Notes: a model not told the origin generated them from the sequence alone. A DNA stretch of 64,000 bases from Undaria pinnatifida (GCA_012845835.1 JABAKD010000014.1:5670396-5734395), one strand, 5' to 3'; positions 31,248 through 52,439 are shown, counted from the first letter of the stretch. Translations and numbers: made by a program.

Positions 31248-32464
31248 GTGTCATGCCATGATACGTTACATCTCTATCGACCGGCCATCAGTCCTGCCGC
31301 CCGACTTTTGGGCGTGCTACCCCTTGCACAATCGTCCCTCCCTCTCAAACATCCAGGAGCTCGCAAGGGTCGACTACATACAATCGACGACGACATCTTC
31401 CTACTCGTCCGTAACCCGACACTGCCGCCAACAAGGTCTGACAAACCCAACTCTGTGGGGCGAGCTGCTGGCTTGCTAAACGACGAGCCTGTTTGCATCT
31501 TCGTCCCCTTGCTCATGCGCCCTTGGATCATGCAAGCTTGTCACTCGGCGGCCTCTTGTCACCTTGGCCCCACGCGCACGTTGCGCATGCTGGAGCGGTT
31601 TTATTGGTGGATTGGCATGGATGTGTGCACCCGGTGGTGGCTTCGCCACTGCTTGAAGTGTCAAGCGCGGAAAACCCCACGGCTGACTGTCCGCTGGCTC
31701 ATCATCTCAATGCCTCTACAGGAGGCCCAGATGTCACCGTCAGTGTTGACTACTTCGTCCCCCTTCCGGTCACACCATGAAGCAACACCTGCATCCTGCT
31801 GTTCACCGACCGCTTCAGTCGTCGGGCCGACATGTTCCCCGTCACTGCCGCTGAGTTCATCGCGGAGGGTACAGCCAATATCCTGGTGAACCAATACATC
31901 CCCTTGTAGGGGTGCCCGCGCACCATACTCTCGGACAACGGACTGCAGTTCTGCTCCAAGCTTTCGCAAGCTGTATATCAGCTGTTGGGTGTGCCCAAGC
32001 TTGCTACAAGCTCCTATCATCCCAACTGTAACGGGGGCGTTGAGCGGGTGAACCACACTATGGCCCAAATGCTGGCTATGGTCGTCAACGAGCGACAAGA
32101 CGATTGGGAGTTGCATCTGCCCCACGTCGAATTCGCTTACAACAATTCCGTCAGCACGGCGACGGGTCTGGCGCCCAACGAGGTCCACATGGGCAGACTC
32201 CCACGGCTTCCCGTGACGGTTTTCGACGTCACTGGTGTGGTGGGACACCAGAATCTGGCCCGTGATCACCTAGTCTATTGCGACTTGGCCACCGACCGGC
32301 AAAAGCGCGCGAACGACATTGTCCGCGCACACCACGCCCTCACCGGTTCTCGTGTTAACCACAGAAACTCCTCCCTCGCCGACGCGATGCGTCCAGCACC
32401 TAACTTCGCTACGGGTGGTTGGGCATGGGTGTATAATTTTCCTCTACCATCCGCCAGGGTGTGA
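31248..32464 (+). pseudogene. Retroelement integrase
   Basis: The HHCC zinc-binding part is at about 31530-31670 (ACHSAASCHLGPTRTLRM, then WLRHCLKCQARKT). The catalytic core follows after a frameshift near 31715: SVDYF (Asp codon 31748), TILSDNGLQF (Asp codon 31934) and GGVERVNH (Glu codon 32042). The last two are separated by exactly 35 residues, the D,D-35-E spacing. Stops at 31778 (TGA) and 31907 (TAG) interrupt the core. The frame 31985-32464 continues with HVEFAYNNSVSTATGLAP, typical of Ty3/gypsy integrases. Integrase inserts element cDNA into the genome; this copy cannot be translated intact. Confidence 0.9.
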
Positions 32465-33370
32465 AGGCAAACACCGACGTCAAGGTACCCAAGGCCAAAC
32501 TCGCGCTTAACTGGACGGGCCTGTACAAAATTCTAGCAGTCGGTTTCTGTTCCACCGCCGAGACCCCGGACGGTTCGCCGCTCGGGAGCAACCTCCTCTA
32601 TTTGGAATCCCTTCCGACCTGCCTGGTTCGGACGCTCGTCGGCGTGTGGCCACCGAGCGCTGCAAGCCCTGCGCCAACGCCCACGACAGCGGGGACATGT
32701 ACAAATACCTACCGGCGGGGCTGACGCAGTACATGCTCAACAATGTTTCCAAGAAGTCCCCACCGTACCACGTCACTCAAGACGACGTTTCGACTCCCCT
32801 CCAACGGCTGGAGGTGGAGCAGATCACCGGTCATCAGTCGGTACGGGGGAGAGGTGGCGTCATCGCGGTGCTATACAAGACGCATTGGGCAAGACTCTCC
32901 GAACCTTCCTGGGAGCGGGAAATGGACCTCCACCTCTCCCGCCCCCACATCTTTCGGTATTGGGCCGGAACCCCGGACCAGCACCGCCAAACCAACCGCC
33001 GCTACCGCCGAATGCGGATCGGGGCGGCACAGCGCGAGCTCTCCCGCAACAACGGGGAACGTTTCCTAGCGTCGGGCTACGCCTGTGTTCCCCGCGCCGA
33101 TTGACTCCGTCGCTACCACGACCCGATACTTTCTAAGGGATCCCACGTTTGGTACACGAGAGACGATGGGTTATGGTGGCGTGGAAAAATCAGCGCGAGC
33201 ACTACAGAGGACAATTTTACCTGGTCCGCTTTCTGGACGACCCGAGACCGATTAAACTTCCTCTTCCCCCGGCGCGCTACACGACTTCCACGGGAGCCGT
33301 ACGAGGCTCTCTTGATGCCTGCAAGTTCACATCGCCAGTGCGTTTCCTAGGGGGATCCAACGTAACGTAG
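32461..33370 (+). pseudogene. Integrase C-terminal module and chromodomain
   Basis: ALNWTGLYKILAVG near 32505 is a GPY/F-like module. After a frame change near 32640, the frame 32646-33104 carries PPYHVTQDDV, RLEVEQITGHQSVRGRGG and AVLYKTHWARLSEPSWE, a chromodomain fold. DGLWWRGKISAST and YLVRFLDDPRPIKLPL near 33165-33265 (again split by a shift) suggest a further SH3/Tudor-like end. Chromodomains steer insertion of chromoviruses to marked chromatin. An in-frame TGA closes the chromodomain frame at 33104. Confidence 0.75.
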
Positions 33371-34265
33371 ACGAATCTCGAGGCGCGGCCGTGGCCAGTT
33401 GACTTTCAAGCCGCCACCGCTCCTCGATAGTTCTCCATTTTTTGGGGTTATGAGGCTTGAGTCTTTGTCTTTGGGTTGTTTGTGATGTTCTCAGAGTCTT
33501 GGTCTGGTTTTGGGGCGATTCTTTCCATCTTTTTTTCTTCTTGTTCTGCCTAACCCCGTGCTCAGTACCGGGCCAGGGTTTGGGTAAAACACCGCGACCT
33601 GAGGCGCAGGGCTGTCGATTTTTCGTCGTTGTTCAATTTCGCCCGGCCGACGCCCTCCTCAGCCCAGAGTCGGGGGGCGACCAGGGTACCCTTTTCGCGC
33701 GTAACGTGGTACGGGGCTATGTACGGGTCTGTGTGCCATCTTTTACCTTTTGTGTGTTGAATTTGTTCTACTTTGTTTTTCCGATTAAACACTTCCCCCC
33801 CTCGCGGGGCTGTAGGTGTTGCCACCTTCCAACCCGGGTATTTGTCGCTTCCTCGTCTAACCCCCCGCCATGCCGATGGCCCGCGGGAGTTTTTCGCATG
33901 ACTTCTCCCTTGCGTTAGAGCGCCTGTGTTCCCCTCCGTATCGACGAGGGGTCACCTCGCCATTGTGTTTTTTCTGTGGTTGGTTTGCCGTAGAGCCTTT
34001 CCTGCCCCCCCCCGCCACACCGGTGGTATGCGACAGGTTCTAGACCCTTTTCTGCCCCCCCGCCACACCGGCGACACGCGGCAGGATTTTGATGGGTGAC
34101 TTTTGCCTTGTTGCAGGGTCTGCGTGTCCTTCAACTGCTTTTCTTCGCGTGTTCCTGGCTCCATAGCCAGACCGTTAGAGGTGTGGGAGTGGGTTATGAG
34201 GAGCCGCATCTTCGACTCATGATCTAGTTCGTAGAACCGGAGTTTCCCTAAATCTCCCATATTTC
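33371..34265. other. 3' flank of the retroelement, possible LTR
   Basis: TTCCGATTAAACACTTCC near 33780 could hold a polyadenylation signal. A 68-base unit (GTTTGCCGTAGAGCC... CCTGCCCCCCCCGCCACACC) is repeated twice at about 33990-34085. I could not match it to any upstream block, so a paired LTR is unproven. Confidence 0.4.
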
Positions 34266-34274
34266 TGCATATGC

Positions 34275-34565
34275 GGCTCATCAGGGTGGGCTAGTGCTAA
34301 GATACAACCTCGAAAGGCCTTTAATTATCCGTATTTGAGTAAATTTGGATGGGTTTCGCATGATAAGGTGGGTGTTTTATATTCGGGATAGTCAAGAAAT
34401 AGATCGGAGGCACGTGCCTCCGGTCTCAGAAGCCATCCGGGACTCTGGTGGAAGCGAACAAAGCTACGACTACGAAGGCTACGAAAGTGAGTACTCTCCG
34501 AGGACCTGCTCAATTGGCAGACCTGCAGGGGACACTCTGTGTCTCCGCCCAGTAACCTTACACAG
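34275..34565 (+). repeat. Dispersed repeat family G
   Basis: From AAGATACAACCTCGAAAGGCC through TTGGATGGGTTTCG, AGATCGGAGGCACGTGCCTC and GAGTACTCTCCGAGGACCTG to the C-rich end, this matches 51062-51315. It contains the palindrome GGAGGCACGTGCCTCC. The mobility class is unclear. Confidence 0.75.
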
Positions 34566-34571
34566 TGTTGA

Positions 34572-34821
34572 GACGCGTGCTACGATATAGGTAGCACTTT
34601 TCGTCTGAAACGTTTTCTGAATGACGGGGCTCCTTAGCCCAAAATCGTCGGAAAATGGTATTTTTTTTTGCGTGATTCTCGTGGTGTGCCTAGGCCATGG
34701 GGTTTTTCATCCGGTAGTAGCAGTTTTATTTTTCTCCAAATCAGGATGTGGGAGAGGTCTTAAGCTCCCAACTTGAGGAAACGTCAGAAAAAAGTGGCGC
34801 ACCTCTATCGTAGCAGGCGTC
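34572..34821 (+). mobile_element. MITE family A copy
   Basis: GACGCGTGCTACGATATAGG to CTCTATCGTAGCAGGCGTC, 250 bases, with the standard body. It directly follows the family G copy. Confidence 0.9.
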
Positions 34822-34864
34822 TTGATCACCTGCGCCCTGCTTCTGATGACAGAATAGTGGTGTC

Positions 34865-35150
34865 CTTACCGTAGAGCTGTGTAGCTTGCCTCTACCTCGA
34901 TACGCCCCCCCTGCTGGCAATTTGTCTTCCTTGATTCACTTTTCATGTCTCGTGTTTTCCTTCTTCTCTGATTCTTTTTCTCCGCGGAATTGTGTACTCT
35001 ACGGTTTGCTTGGTGTGGCATGCGGTGTGGTGTGTTTCCGTGTGTTGTGTGTTCCGTGTGGTGTGTTTCCGCTGCGAGTCTTTAACTCATGCACCATTGT
35101 TGTGGGCCTGATACATACGTACACCGACTTCCGATTTCACGTTTATTTAT
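34865..35150 (+). repeat. Diverged duplicate segment (partner 36045-36322)
   Basis: CTCTACCTCGATACGCCCCCC with CTGCTGGCAA, a T/C-rich middle, then CTGCGAGTCTT...GGGCCTG...ACGTACnnnGACTTCCGATT is found in both places. No coding motif. It may be an unclassified dispersed repeat. Confidence 0.55.
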
Positions 35151-35365
35151 TTGTTGTATGGCGGATGTACGACTCGCTTCATTTGGCGCTATGATACGAT
35201 ATGTATGAAGTGTACTTTATCTTTTCTAAAATATATACGCGTGTGCAGCTTTTGGTATGATTTATTGCTGCTCTCGTTGTGTGTGTTCTGCACATCGAAT
35301 CGAAAATTCCACCCATCTACATCTACCACAACCAATGTTCATGTTCATCACCGTCGGCATCCATA

Positions 35366-35572
35366 CGCGGCGGGGGGGAGGGGGGGAAGGGGGAAAGGGA
35401 AGAGGGGGGGAGGGGAGAGGGGATAGGGGAGGGGGGGAGATATTACGGGGGGAGGGGGGGGAGGGGGAAAGGGGGGAGGGGGGGCGGGGGGAGGGGGCGA
35501 GGGGGAAGGGAGGGGGCGGGGGCAGGGGGGTAGCGGGGGAGGGGGGGAGGGGGCAGGGGGGGAGGAAGGGCG
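35366..35572 (+). repeat. G-rich purine tract with G-quadruplex potential
   Basis: About 200 bases consist almost only of G and A in runs such as GGGGGAGG and GGGGGAAA. Open frames through it are composition artefacts. Many four-G runs are present on one strand. Confidence 0.85.
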
Positions 35573-36044
35573 TTCTGCCCATGACACTGAAGTCTGTCTG
35601 GCCACCATCTTTCTGACGTATGTGTGCCTTCCCATGGCCGTAAGTAACCAGCGTAAGGCCGCCCGGACTTCTATACCTTGTTGTGATCTCACCTCAGTGC
35701 CCTTTATGCACTTTGATGTGCCTTCTATATGCTCAGTGCCGTTTTCAGGCAGTTTCTAGGCTCTGCTATTATGGTGTTTTCCCTTTTCTTTCCTATCTTT
35801 GCTTTTCTTTCCTTTTCTTGTATCCTCTTTTCTTTCTTTACTTTCCTTCCGTTCCAAATGACTTGAATATTTCGTAGTGATAGTACTGGCTGGTTGGTTG
35901 GCTGATATTTTCTGCCCCCGCCCCCCCTGCATGTGAGCTCATGTATGTATTCACTTACCACATGTAATATACACGTGATCGCCTTGCTAGGTTTTGGTTG
36001 CTTAGATCGGACTTAGATCGGACGCGATTTTTCTGTTTTGTTTC

Positions 36045-36322
36045 GTAGCACTGTGTACCTTTCCTTACCTCGATACACCCCCCCTGCTGGCAAGTCTACA
36101 TAACTCGTGACGTTCGTGTTATCCTTGCTTCGTGTTCTATTTCTCTCGTTTCCGTTTTTTGTTCTTCCTTATTGCAACTTTTGTTCTCCTCCTTCGGATT
36201 TGTACATAGGTTCGGTTTCCTGGGTGCCACCCGGTGAAGTCGGTTTCAGCTGCGAGTCTTGCAAGGTATGTACCAGTATGGGCCTGGCACGTACGAACGC
36301 TGACTTCCGATTGAACTTGTAA
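36045..36322 (+). repeat. Diverged duplicate segment (partner 34865-35150)
   Basis: CCTTACCTCGATACACCCCCC with CTGCTGGCAA, and CAGCTGCGAGTCTTGC then ACTTCCGATTGAACTTG, correspond to the upstream copy in the same order. Confidence 0.55.
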
Positions 36323-36329
36323 CTTTTTT

Positions 36330-37185
36330 TGCGGGTGTGCGACTTGCTTCACCTAAGATATATGTCATACGTGTACCACTTTTTTTTGGCGTGAGTGAAG
36401 CCTGTCCTGTGACCACGGACTTGATTATGTGAGATAACGTGAGAACATCAACAGCAGCAACCAGGGGACGTCGGCCTATATGCTGTCACTAGGCCCTAGT
36501 CATTAAGGCACGCTTCATATGGCGCCAAGGCATGTGGCTAAGGCCCGTAATCAGACGCAAGGCATGTTTTAAGCACGAATGTCGTGTTCAACCAATCCCA
36601 CTTGAGGTGGGAATTCCCAGATGTAGTGGACAAGGGCGATGTATTTGAAAAGCGTTTTTGGCCCACAGGGAGAGGAATTTCTTCATGAAACTGCCTAGAA
36701 TCTCTACTCTATCCCATATTGATGAGGTTTCTCGTCTAACGGCGCTGTGTTTGGACAAAATAAACGACAAGGTTTAAGTCTCCAAGCAGCCCTTAAGGTA
36801 CCCCGGTTTGGGGAAAAGGGCGGTAAGGATCAGTGAAAGGCGAGGGCTCTAAGTTCCACCATTGGGGCAAATCGTTCTGAAACCACGCTGAACGGCGCGA
36901 GCAAAGCGTCTCGATCAATGACAACGCGCTTGTGCCAGCCGCCACTGCCCAGGGAGAAAAAAAGTTGGGGGCTTAGATCGAGGCTGGGGCCACCCCAGGC
37001 GGTTCTACGTTATGTATCAATAATACTCCGGAGTATTATTCATCGGTGATATTATGTTTCAGTTCTTCAGTCGTCATTTAAAGTTTCCGTTTCATTGGGA
37101 AATGGTCGTTTTCTCCTGTTGTCGTATATTCATCCATTTGAAATCTGTAACATATCAAAAGGTGAGTACAGCATGACAATAAAAT
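36330..37185. other. No recognisable gene
   Basis: GAAGCCTGTCCTGTGACCACGGACTTGATTATG near 36395 is shared with 7160-7195, so it is probably a dispersed repeat. The rest (36480-37185) shows short open frames without motifs. Confidence 0.4.
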
Positions 37186-37189
37186 GTGG

Positions 37190-37665
37190 TACAAGTATTT
37201 AAGGTGTTGTACGGTATATCAGGTATGTGATATCAAGGTGATGTAAATGGGCTGGTACGGTATGTGGTACGGTACGTAACGGCAGTGGTGTGGTTGCGGT
37301 ATGTTGTAGTAGTGGGAGAAGAACCTAGTTGTTGATGGTTGGGTTCATCGGGGGTCCACGGTGTGTCGTTTCTTATTTATCTTGAAGTGTTAGCGTATAA
37401 ATTCGTCTTGAAATTAGAGTTGGGAAATGTATATCTTCAAACCAGTGCGAGAGCGACGCCGGGCGGGAAATGGGATGGTTTGTTGAACTATGGTATGTTC
37501 CGGTCTGGTATGGAGAGCGACCCTGGTCGGGAAATTAGGTCATGTGGTGTAGTATGGTTTTGCCCGGTATTGTCTGTTCCCAGATGGTTACGAAGTGGTA
37601 CGGTATTGTTTGGTATGGTATGGCAGCGTATGGGTACGGTATGATAGGGTATTGGTGTAGTATCT
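37190..37665 (+). repeat. GGTATG/GGTACGG low-complexity region
   Basis: Irregular repetition of GGTACGGTATG-like words is dense around 37250-37310 and 37600-37660. A reverse-strand counterpart with ACCATACCGTACC words is at 40285-40420. Confidence 0.6.
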
Positions 37666-38299
37666 ATAACGAACAAATATATCGTCCATCGGCGCACAAG
37701 TCCCAACAATACAAGGGTCTCACTTGTAACAAACCAATATATCGACCATTTGCACACAAGTCCCAACAATATACCCGGTAAGGGAAATTTTTAAATGCGG
37801 ACTGACGGACAGTCGGACGGACAAATCTGCCTTTCTCTACCAAATTAGACCCAGTTTTGCAGACAGACTGAGAAAAAGTGCCATTGAACTGGAGTATAAA
37901 ACACCGGTGTATCTTTTGATGGCATCCAGGCTTCTTTGCGGACAGACAGACGAACAGGCGGACGGACAATTGTACATTAATTATCGGCGGACAGAGACCT
38001 CAGTAAACTGAGGAACCGAAAAAAATGTGTTCGTTTCGTTTGTTCATTGGAGACCGCGCTTAGTTCGTGTCTGTTTTTGCAGCAAATCGACCGCGTCTCG
38101 AGTACGGAACACGTACTCCGAAGAGCAGACGAAACCACGTTCGACAACGAAGTGGTTTCAGGAAGTTATCGAAGCCTCCACGCGTTTCTATCATTCGCTG
38201 ACGCAGATTTGGACCAACAAAAAAAATCAAAGCTTCTGACAGCAAGCAAGTAACGTTCCATTTAGTTATAATTGTTGGCAAAAAATCGACAACGAAATT

Positions 38300-38510
38300 T
38301 TATAAAAAATGTTTTGAGGACGTCAGCCGTGAGTTCGACGAATTTCAGGTCAATACTCATCTTTGCAAGCTGCGTTGTTGGTACTTGTAATATACTATAT
38401 GGGTGAGCTTTTATTGGGAGGGGTCCTATTTTTTGTCCACTATAATGGTAAGTGTTGGTATTTTTACTTTAGGTGGGGAATTTTGAGCTAGATCTATTGT
38501 TCGATACTCT
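38300..38510 (+). repeat. Dispersed repeat family K, full copy
   Basis: From AGGACGTCAGCCGTGAGTTCG through GAATTTCAGGTCAATACTC, TTTATTGGGAGGGGTCC and GGTAAGTGTTGGTATTTTTAC to TGAGCTAGATC, it matches 48405-48590 at high identity. Shorter copies are at 57090-57210, 57735-57815, 58095-58320, 62945-63010 and inverted at 46115-46185. A translated stretch EFDEFQVNTHLCKLRCWYL is shared by two copies. Confidence 0.75.
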
Positions 38511-38542
38511 ATCAGGCATGGAGAACCAACAACCAGAAAGCA

Positions 38543-38734
38543 ATGAGCGAAAATTGGATGGGAAATAAAATACCTGTTGCTGAACCCTTCTACCGCAAAG
38601 CTTGTTCCCACATTAATTCCAAGTACTTCTTCCCCGAAAACATGGGTGCAGTTCTCAAGGGGTCAACATCAGTGTACGTAGCGCTCTACATATGTGCACA
38701 CATTGAGCCACATCCTGGCCAAAGGATGAGCTAA
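38543..38734 (+). CDS. Hypothetical 63-residue open frame with a 2A-like end
   Basis: The ATG-initiated frame has protein-like composition. Near its end the sequence LYICAHIEPHPGQRMS resembles the xDIExNPGP-type segment found at the N-terminal side of some non-LTR retrotransposon ORFs, but the key Asp, Asn and final Pro are absent. It follows a family K copy directly. It may be a LINE remnant or a chance frame. No endonuclease or reverse transcriptase follows. Confidence 0.3.
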   Translation: MSENWMGNKIPVAEPFYRKACSHINSKYFFPENMGAVLKGSTSVYVALYICAHIEPHPGQRMS

Positions 38735-39244
38735 TTCAAACGCGAGGATTACATAATGGCCGCCCAGCGCGCCGCAGAGCATATTCGAGACAAAACCAAC
38801 TGGGGTGCGAGCCCAGCTAGTCCAGCCCTCTCTTACTCAGCCGACCACCCACCCACAGCAACTCTAGGGTTTCCACGCACCGCATGTATGTTCCATGTCC
38901 TTGTTTACGCCCACGTGACATACCTCCCCCCCCCCTCCCCCCTTCTCCCCTGTCGTGCAACTGTTTTCGAGGCATCGGTCGTCCCTCCCACCCCGTTGCA
39001 TGATACGCGACAAAACACAATATGATACCCTGATAAGCTACAAAAACAGCCATGCACATGAACGAAAAGGCACAAAAACAATACACAGCAGGCCTCCATC
39101 AACAACATCCAATTTTTGATGGACAACGCCGTCGCATTCCATCCTATCCCATCCCATCCCGCCTTTGTCATGAAAACCGTCACCGCACAGCGGCGCGGGA
39201 CAAACACGGTCGCCCCCCTCCTCCCCCCCCCTCCCCCGGCGTTT

Positions 39245-39565
39245 TCAGCTGAGTGAACATCCCGCCGATAGGTTATGAGCCTCGGACCCTCCCCCCGGTA
39301 TCAGCTACACGGACATTCCGCTAATTGGTTATCAGCCTCGATCTCCACCCCATTAGCTGCGTGGACATCCTGCTAAGAGGTCAGGAGCTTCGATACTCCC
39401 CTCCCACGATCAGCTACTTCACATCCCGGCAATACGTTATGAGCCTCGATATGTGTAAGCACTGCAGAGCTGCCAGCCATCGGGTTCAGGAGACTCGATT
39501 TCCCCCTGCCATGATCAGCTGCGCGAACATCCCACCAATCGGTTATGAGCCTCGAAATTCGTGAG
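39245..39565 (+). repeat. Tandem array, period about 61, five degenerate copies
   Basis: Units of the form GAACATCCC.CCGAT.GGTTATGAGCCTCGA..CTCCCC......ATCAGCT.C recur near 39255, 39312, 39368, 39423 and 39526. Open frames on both strands follow the repeat. Confidence 0.65.
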
Positions 39566-40089
39566 CACTGCAGAACTGCCAGCCATTGATCGGGGACACA
39601 TCGAGTTAAGACCACTACGCCTAAGGCCGAGTTGTTGCCACCAATGCGAGCTTCCCCTCCACAGAGCTTGCCATCATCATAATCTGGAGCTGCTGAAAAA
39701 AAAGGTGGCGGTATGTATGTACCCCAGGTCCACACCGCAAAAGAGTTGAGGCAAAGAGCCGATCCAATCCCGAAAAGCCAGACCTCAAAATGCCAGAATC
39801 CGTGACCAGGCCACGCTCTTCCCGCAAGCCGTCGAGTCTGCAGCGGCGATATTTTTAGGGGAGGGGACGTGATCAACCCCTCGCCGTGCGCGCATGCACG
39901 CATGCTTTTCCCGTAGCCAGGATCCGAAAGTACCCAGCGTGTACATCTTGGCGCATTCAGGGTCGGGGCTGGACATTCCTGGGCAGGTACACCTGGGTGC
40001 CGCGCCTACCGTTGTCTAAGAGCGCACGACGCGCGCACATTTGGCCGCCGTACCTCTCTAGAAAATGGCCACCTTCCGTCCGCGCAGAG

Positions 40090-40420
40090 GCGTCCCCGAG
40101 ATAAAAATCAAATCGACTCCACTCAAATCAAACAAAGTCATATCAACTCAAATCAAGGAGACTCAATTAGACTCAATTTCACTCAAATCAAATCAAGTCA
40201 ACTCATATCAAGTCAAAAGCCGCCCTCCCGTCCCTCTATGCGGTGCACTGACTGCGCGGGTGTGTGCCTATCGCGCTCCGTCAGCCTACCGCACCGTACC
40301 ATACCATACCGCATCATGCCCTAACGTACCATACCGTATCAAACCGTACGGTACCATACCATACCGTACCATACGGTACCATACGGTACCATCCAATCTC
40401 CCACCGTTCCGGACCGTACC
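40090..40420 (+). repeat. Low-complexity CAAATCAACT and CCGTACCATA tracts
   Basis: At 40100-40220 words such as CAAATCAA and AACTCA repeat. At 40285-40400 ACCGTACCATACCAT words repeat. This lies about 60 bases beyond the 3' end of the E2 gene, in its downstream flank. Confidence 0.7.
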
Positions 40421-40478
40421 GCACCGGAACCCCGTGTCAACACGTCAACCCGCGTCAGCTAGCCCAAGATCAAAAGGG

Positions 40479-50339
<9,861 letters not shown>

Positions 50340-51050
50340 GGCTGCACACGGCTACGTTGCAAGCCCTGCTCCAGACGTCGCCTGTTACTTTGGGGAGCTT
50401 GTGTGCTTGCGACAGACGTGGCCCCGTTCCTTGATATCCTATTATCTGTTTTGATACGAAAACTACTATGGGCTATGAATGTTTGTTCCTATTCGTCCCC
50501 GTTCCCCTATTTTGCGCGTTCTTGTTTTTCACTCACTGTACTGCAGCGCCAACAATATGCGTTGCTTTGCTGTTCCCTAGCGTTATTCGGTCGGACGTTC
50601 GTGAGGTTACCAGTTTCAACACAATTTTGACTCATGCACGGAATGGTTTTAGGCTTTGGAAGCCGACTTTTGGTGCGCCGCAAGCCATTCCGGCAGCACT
50701 GATCCTCATCATCGAATGATATGACATGCGTGCGTGTGGCTTTTTTTACGAGCTATTGTTATAGCTGTGTGACAGACACTGATGGGGTAGTCTAAACGTT
50801 CGTTAATATTATACGTTGAGCCACCCCCAGGTACGATTAATAGTCTCTCTTTGATAGTCTCCACACAGCTGAGTGAGGCAGGATTTGGGACAATCAGTGC
50901 GGGGGGCTGTTGAACGTTTATGGCAGCTGCAGCTACTTACTGCAACTAACTGCAACTACTGCAACTGCATCTACACGGAAGGTTGTTGTTATGGATAGTA
51001 ATAGTAATATATATGGCAGGCGCGTATACTATTATATGGCAGTAATAATA
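50340..51050. other. Upstream flank of the E2 gene
   Basis: It presumably includes the promoter and 5' leader. Short plus-strand open frames lack motifs. A CAACTAACTGCAACTACTGC tract is near 50935-50965. Confidence 0.4.
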
Positions 51051-51061
51051 GTAGCAGTTGT

Positions 51062-51315
51062 TAAGATACGGCCTCGAAAGGCCTGTAGATATCCGAATTT
51101 GAGATCATTTGGATGGGTTTCGTATGATAAGGTTGGCGGTTTATATTCGGGGAAGTTAGGAATTAGATCGGAGGCACGCGCCTCCGATCTCAGAAGCTAT
51201 CCCGGGCTCTGGTGGAAACGAATAAAGCTACATCTCTACGAAGGAACGAAAGTGAGTACTCTCCGAGGACCTACCCAATTGGCAGACCTGCAGGGGGCAC
51301 TCAGTGTCCCCCACC
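51062..51315 (+). repeat. Dispersed repeat family G
   Basis: It matches 34275-34565, with the palindrome GGAGGCACGCGCCTCC and the C-rich end GGCAGACCTGCAGGGGGCAC. It is immediately followed by a family E SINE. Confidence 0.75.
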
Positions 51316-51327
51316 TATTAACTTAAC

Positions 51328-51612
51328 AAATGGCGTCGTCGACAGACCATGGGTTTTTTGGGTCGTGGGTTCGATCCCCACCGTCCACAACAATAAACTT
51401 TTCAGATTTTCCCCATGTCGAACTTGAAAAATACTCTCCCCGGTATGCCCAGGAAATGAAACGACTTGGATATAGACAGGTCCGCCGTATATCCGGCCGA
51501 CCTGCTATCCCGCCGTTTCAGGGGGGGAGAGTGTTATAAGGCTTAGTTTGGGTAAGCTAATGGTTAACCAGTTGCAAGTGGTCAAACGGACTAATACCCC
51601 ACTAAAGTCCTT
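51328..51612 (+). mobile_element. tRNA-derived SINE family E, plus strand
   Basis: The head reads ACAAATGGCGTCGTCG...GGGTCGTGGGTTCGATCCCC, with the B-box at 51367-51377. The body is ACTCTCCCCGGTATGCCCAG, CAGGTCCGCCGTATATCCGG and GCTATCCCGCCGTTTCAGG. The tail is GGCTTAGTTTGGGTAAGC... CGGACTAATACCCCAC. Four other copies or parts lie on the minus strand. No polyA tail is seen. Confidence 0.8.
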
Positions 51613-52439
51613 AACACAGTAGTAGTAGTAGCAGTAGTAGTATATAATAAACTGTAGTAGCAACTATAATAACACACATTCACCGTGAGGGAAGAGGGTA
51701 TATATAAATAATATCATGATGCAGCATTGGTACTGAATATAAATGATATAATATCATGACGCTACCATAATAGTTAAAAACATATTTTGAGGTCCAGAGG
51801 GGGGGAGGTGTTTCGATTGGTTGTAGCCGGAGGTGCAGCAGGTTCCGCGCGCTAGGTGTTTCGTTTTTGTAGCCGGTGGTGCAGGTACCGCGCGCTTTAC
51901 TACACTGTGCAAACTACTTACAGATCAACTATAACAGTTAACAAGAGCGAGCTTAGCGGCCATTTAGTTTTTGCTACAACAGTCACAGTGGACTAGACTG
52001 TATTAATAGTCGTGGGAGGTTCTACTTTCAGCGGCCTTCTGGATAGGCCGTCGCCATACATAGTAGGTGTCGCCCCTTCTCCCCCGCTATGTACTTGCCT
52101 TCGTTTTTATATCACGTATATATATACATTAATGATGGGTGTGGACTATGATGATAATAGTAGTAGTGTAGACGAAGCTATAGACAACCACGTTTGGGCT
52201 GGTCGATGTTACTTACCCCGGGTTAATTATTTTCTCAAGTTTTCAAGAGCTTTCTATGTTGTACCAGGGTATGTAGCGCCCAACATGTATAGCTCATACT
52301 ATTAGGTAATAACCAGAAATAACGCTGCTAGTAGTTTGTTCCCCCTTTTCCACTGCTGTGGCGACAACCGCGGGAGTTCAAGGCAACCACATCCGGAAGG
52401 GGAATCTTTTGTACCTGGTATGTACATGTGTAATTAATG

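Larger units (their letters stand above)
25161..33370 (+). mobile_element. Decayed Ty3/gypsy chromodomain retroelement carrying a NADAR frame
   Basis: In order it contains gag-like segments (25161-26969), a CCHC knuckle (27328-27369), a NADAR reading frame (29378-29873), RNase H (about 30035-30490), integrase (31248-32464) and a chromodomain/C-terminal part (32461-33370). RNase H before integrase is the Ty3/gypsy order, and the GPY/F-like module plus chromodomain fit the chromovirus branch. Stops and frameshifts interrupt every part. I find no protease motif and no reverse transcriptase (no YxDD block). I could not match a pair of LTRs, so the true ends are uncertain. The arrays at 23.2-24.7 kb and the sequence to about 34.1 kb may belong to it. 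Confidence 0.85.

Noticed and set aside
35257-35692. Gly/Arg-rich and Pro-rich frames through the G-tract
   Set aside because: These arise purely from G/A composition, with no conserved unit or start context.
38690-38725. A working 2A ribosome-skipping site
   Set aside because: The required Asp, Asn and final Pro of the consensus are missing.
51367-51377. A functional tRNA gene at the T-arm-like sequence
   Set aside because: No acceptor pairing or anticodon arm can be formed, and the same sequence recurs in several SINE copies.
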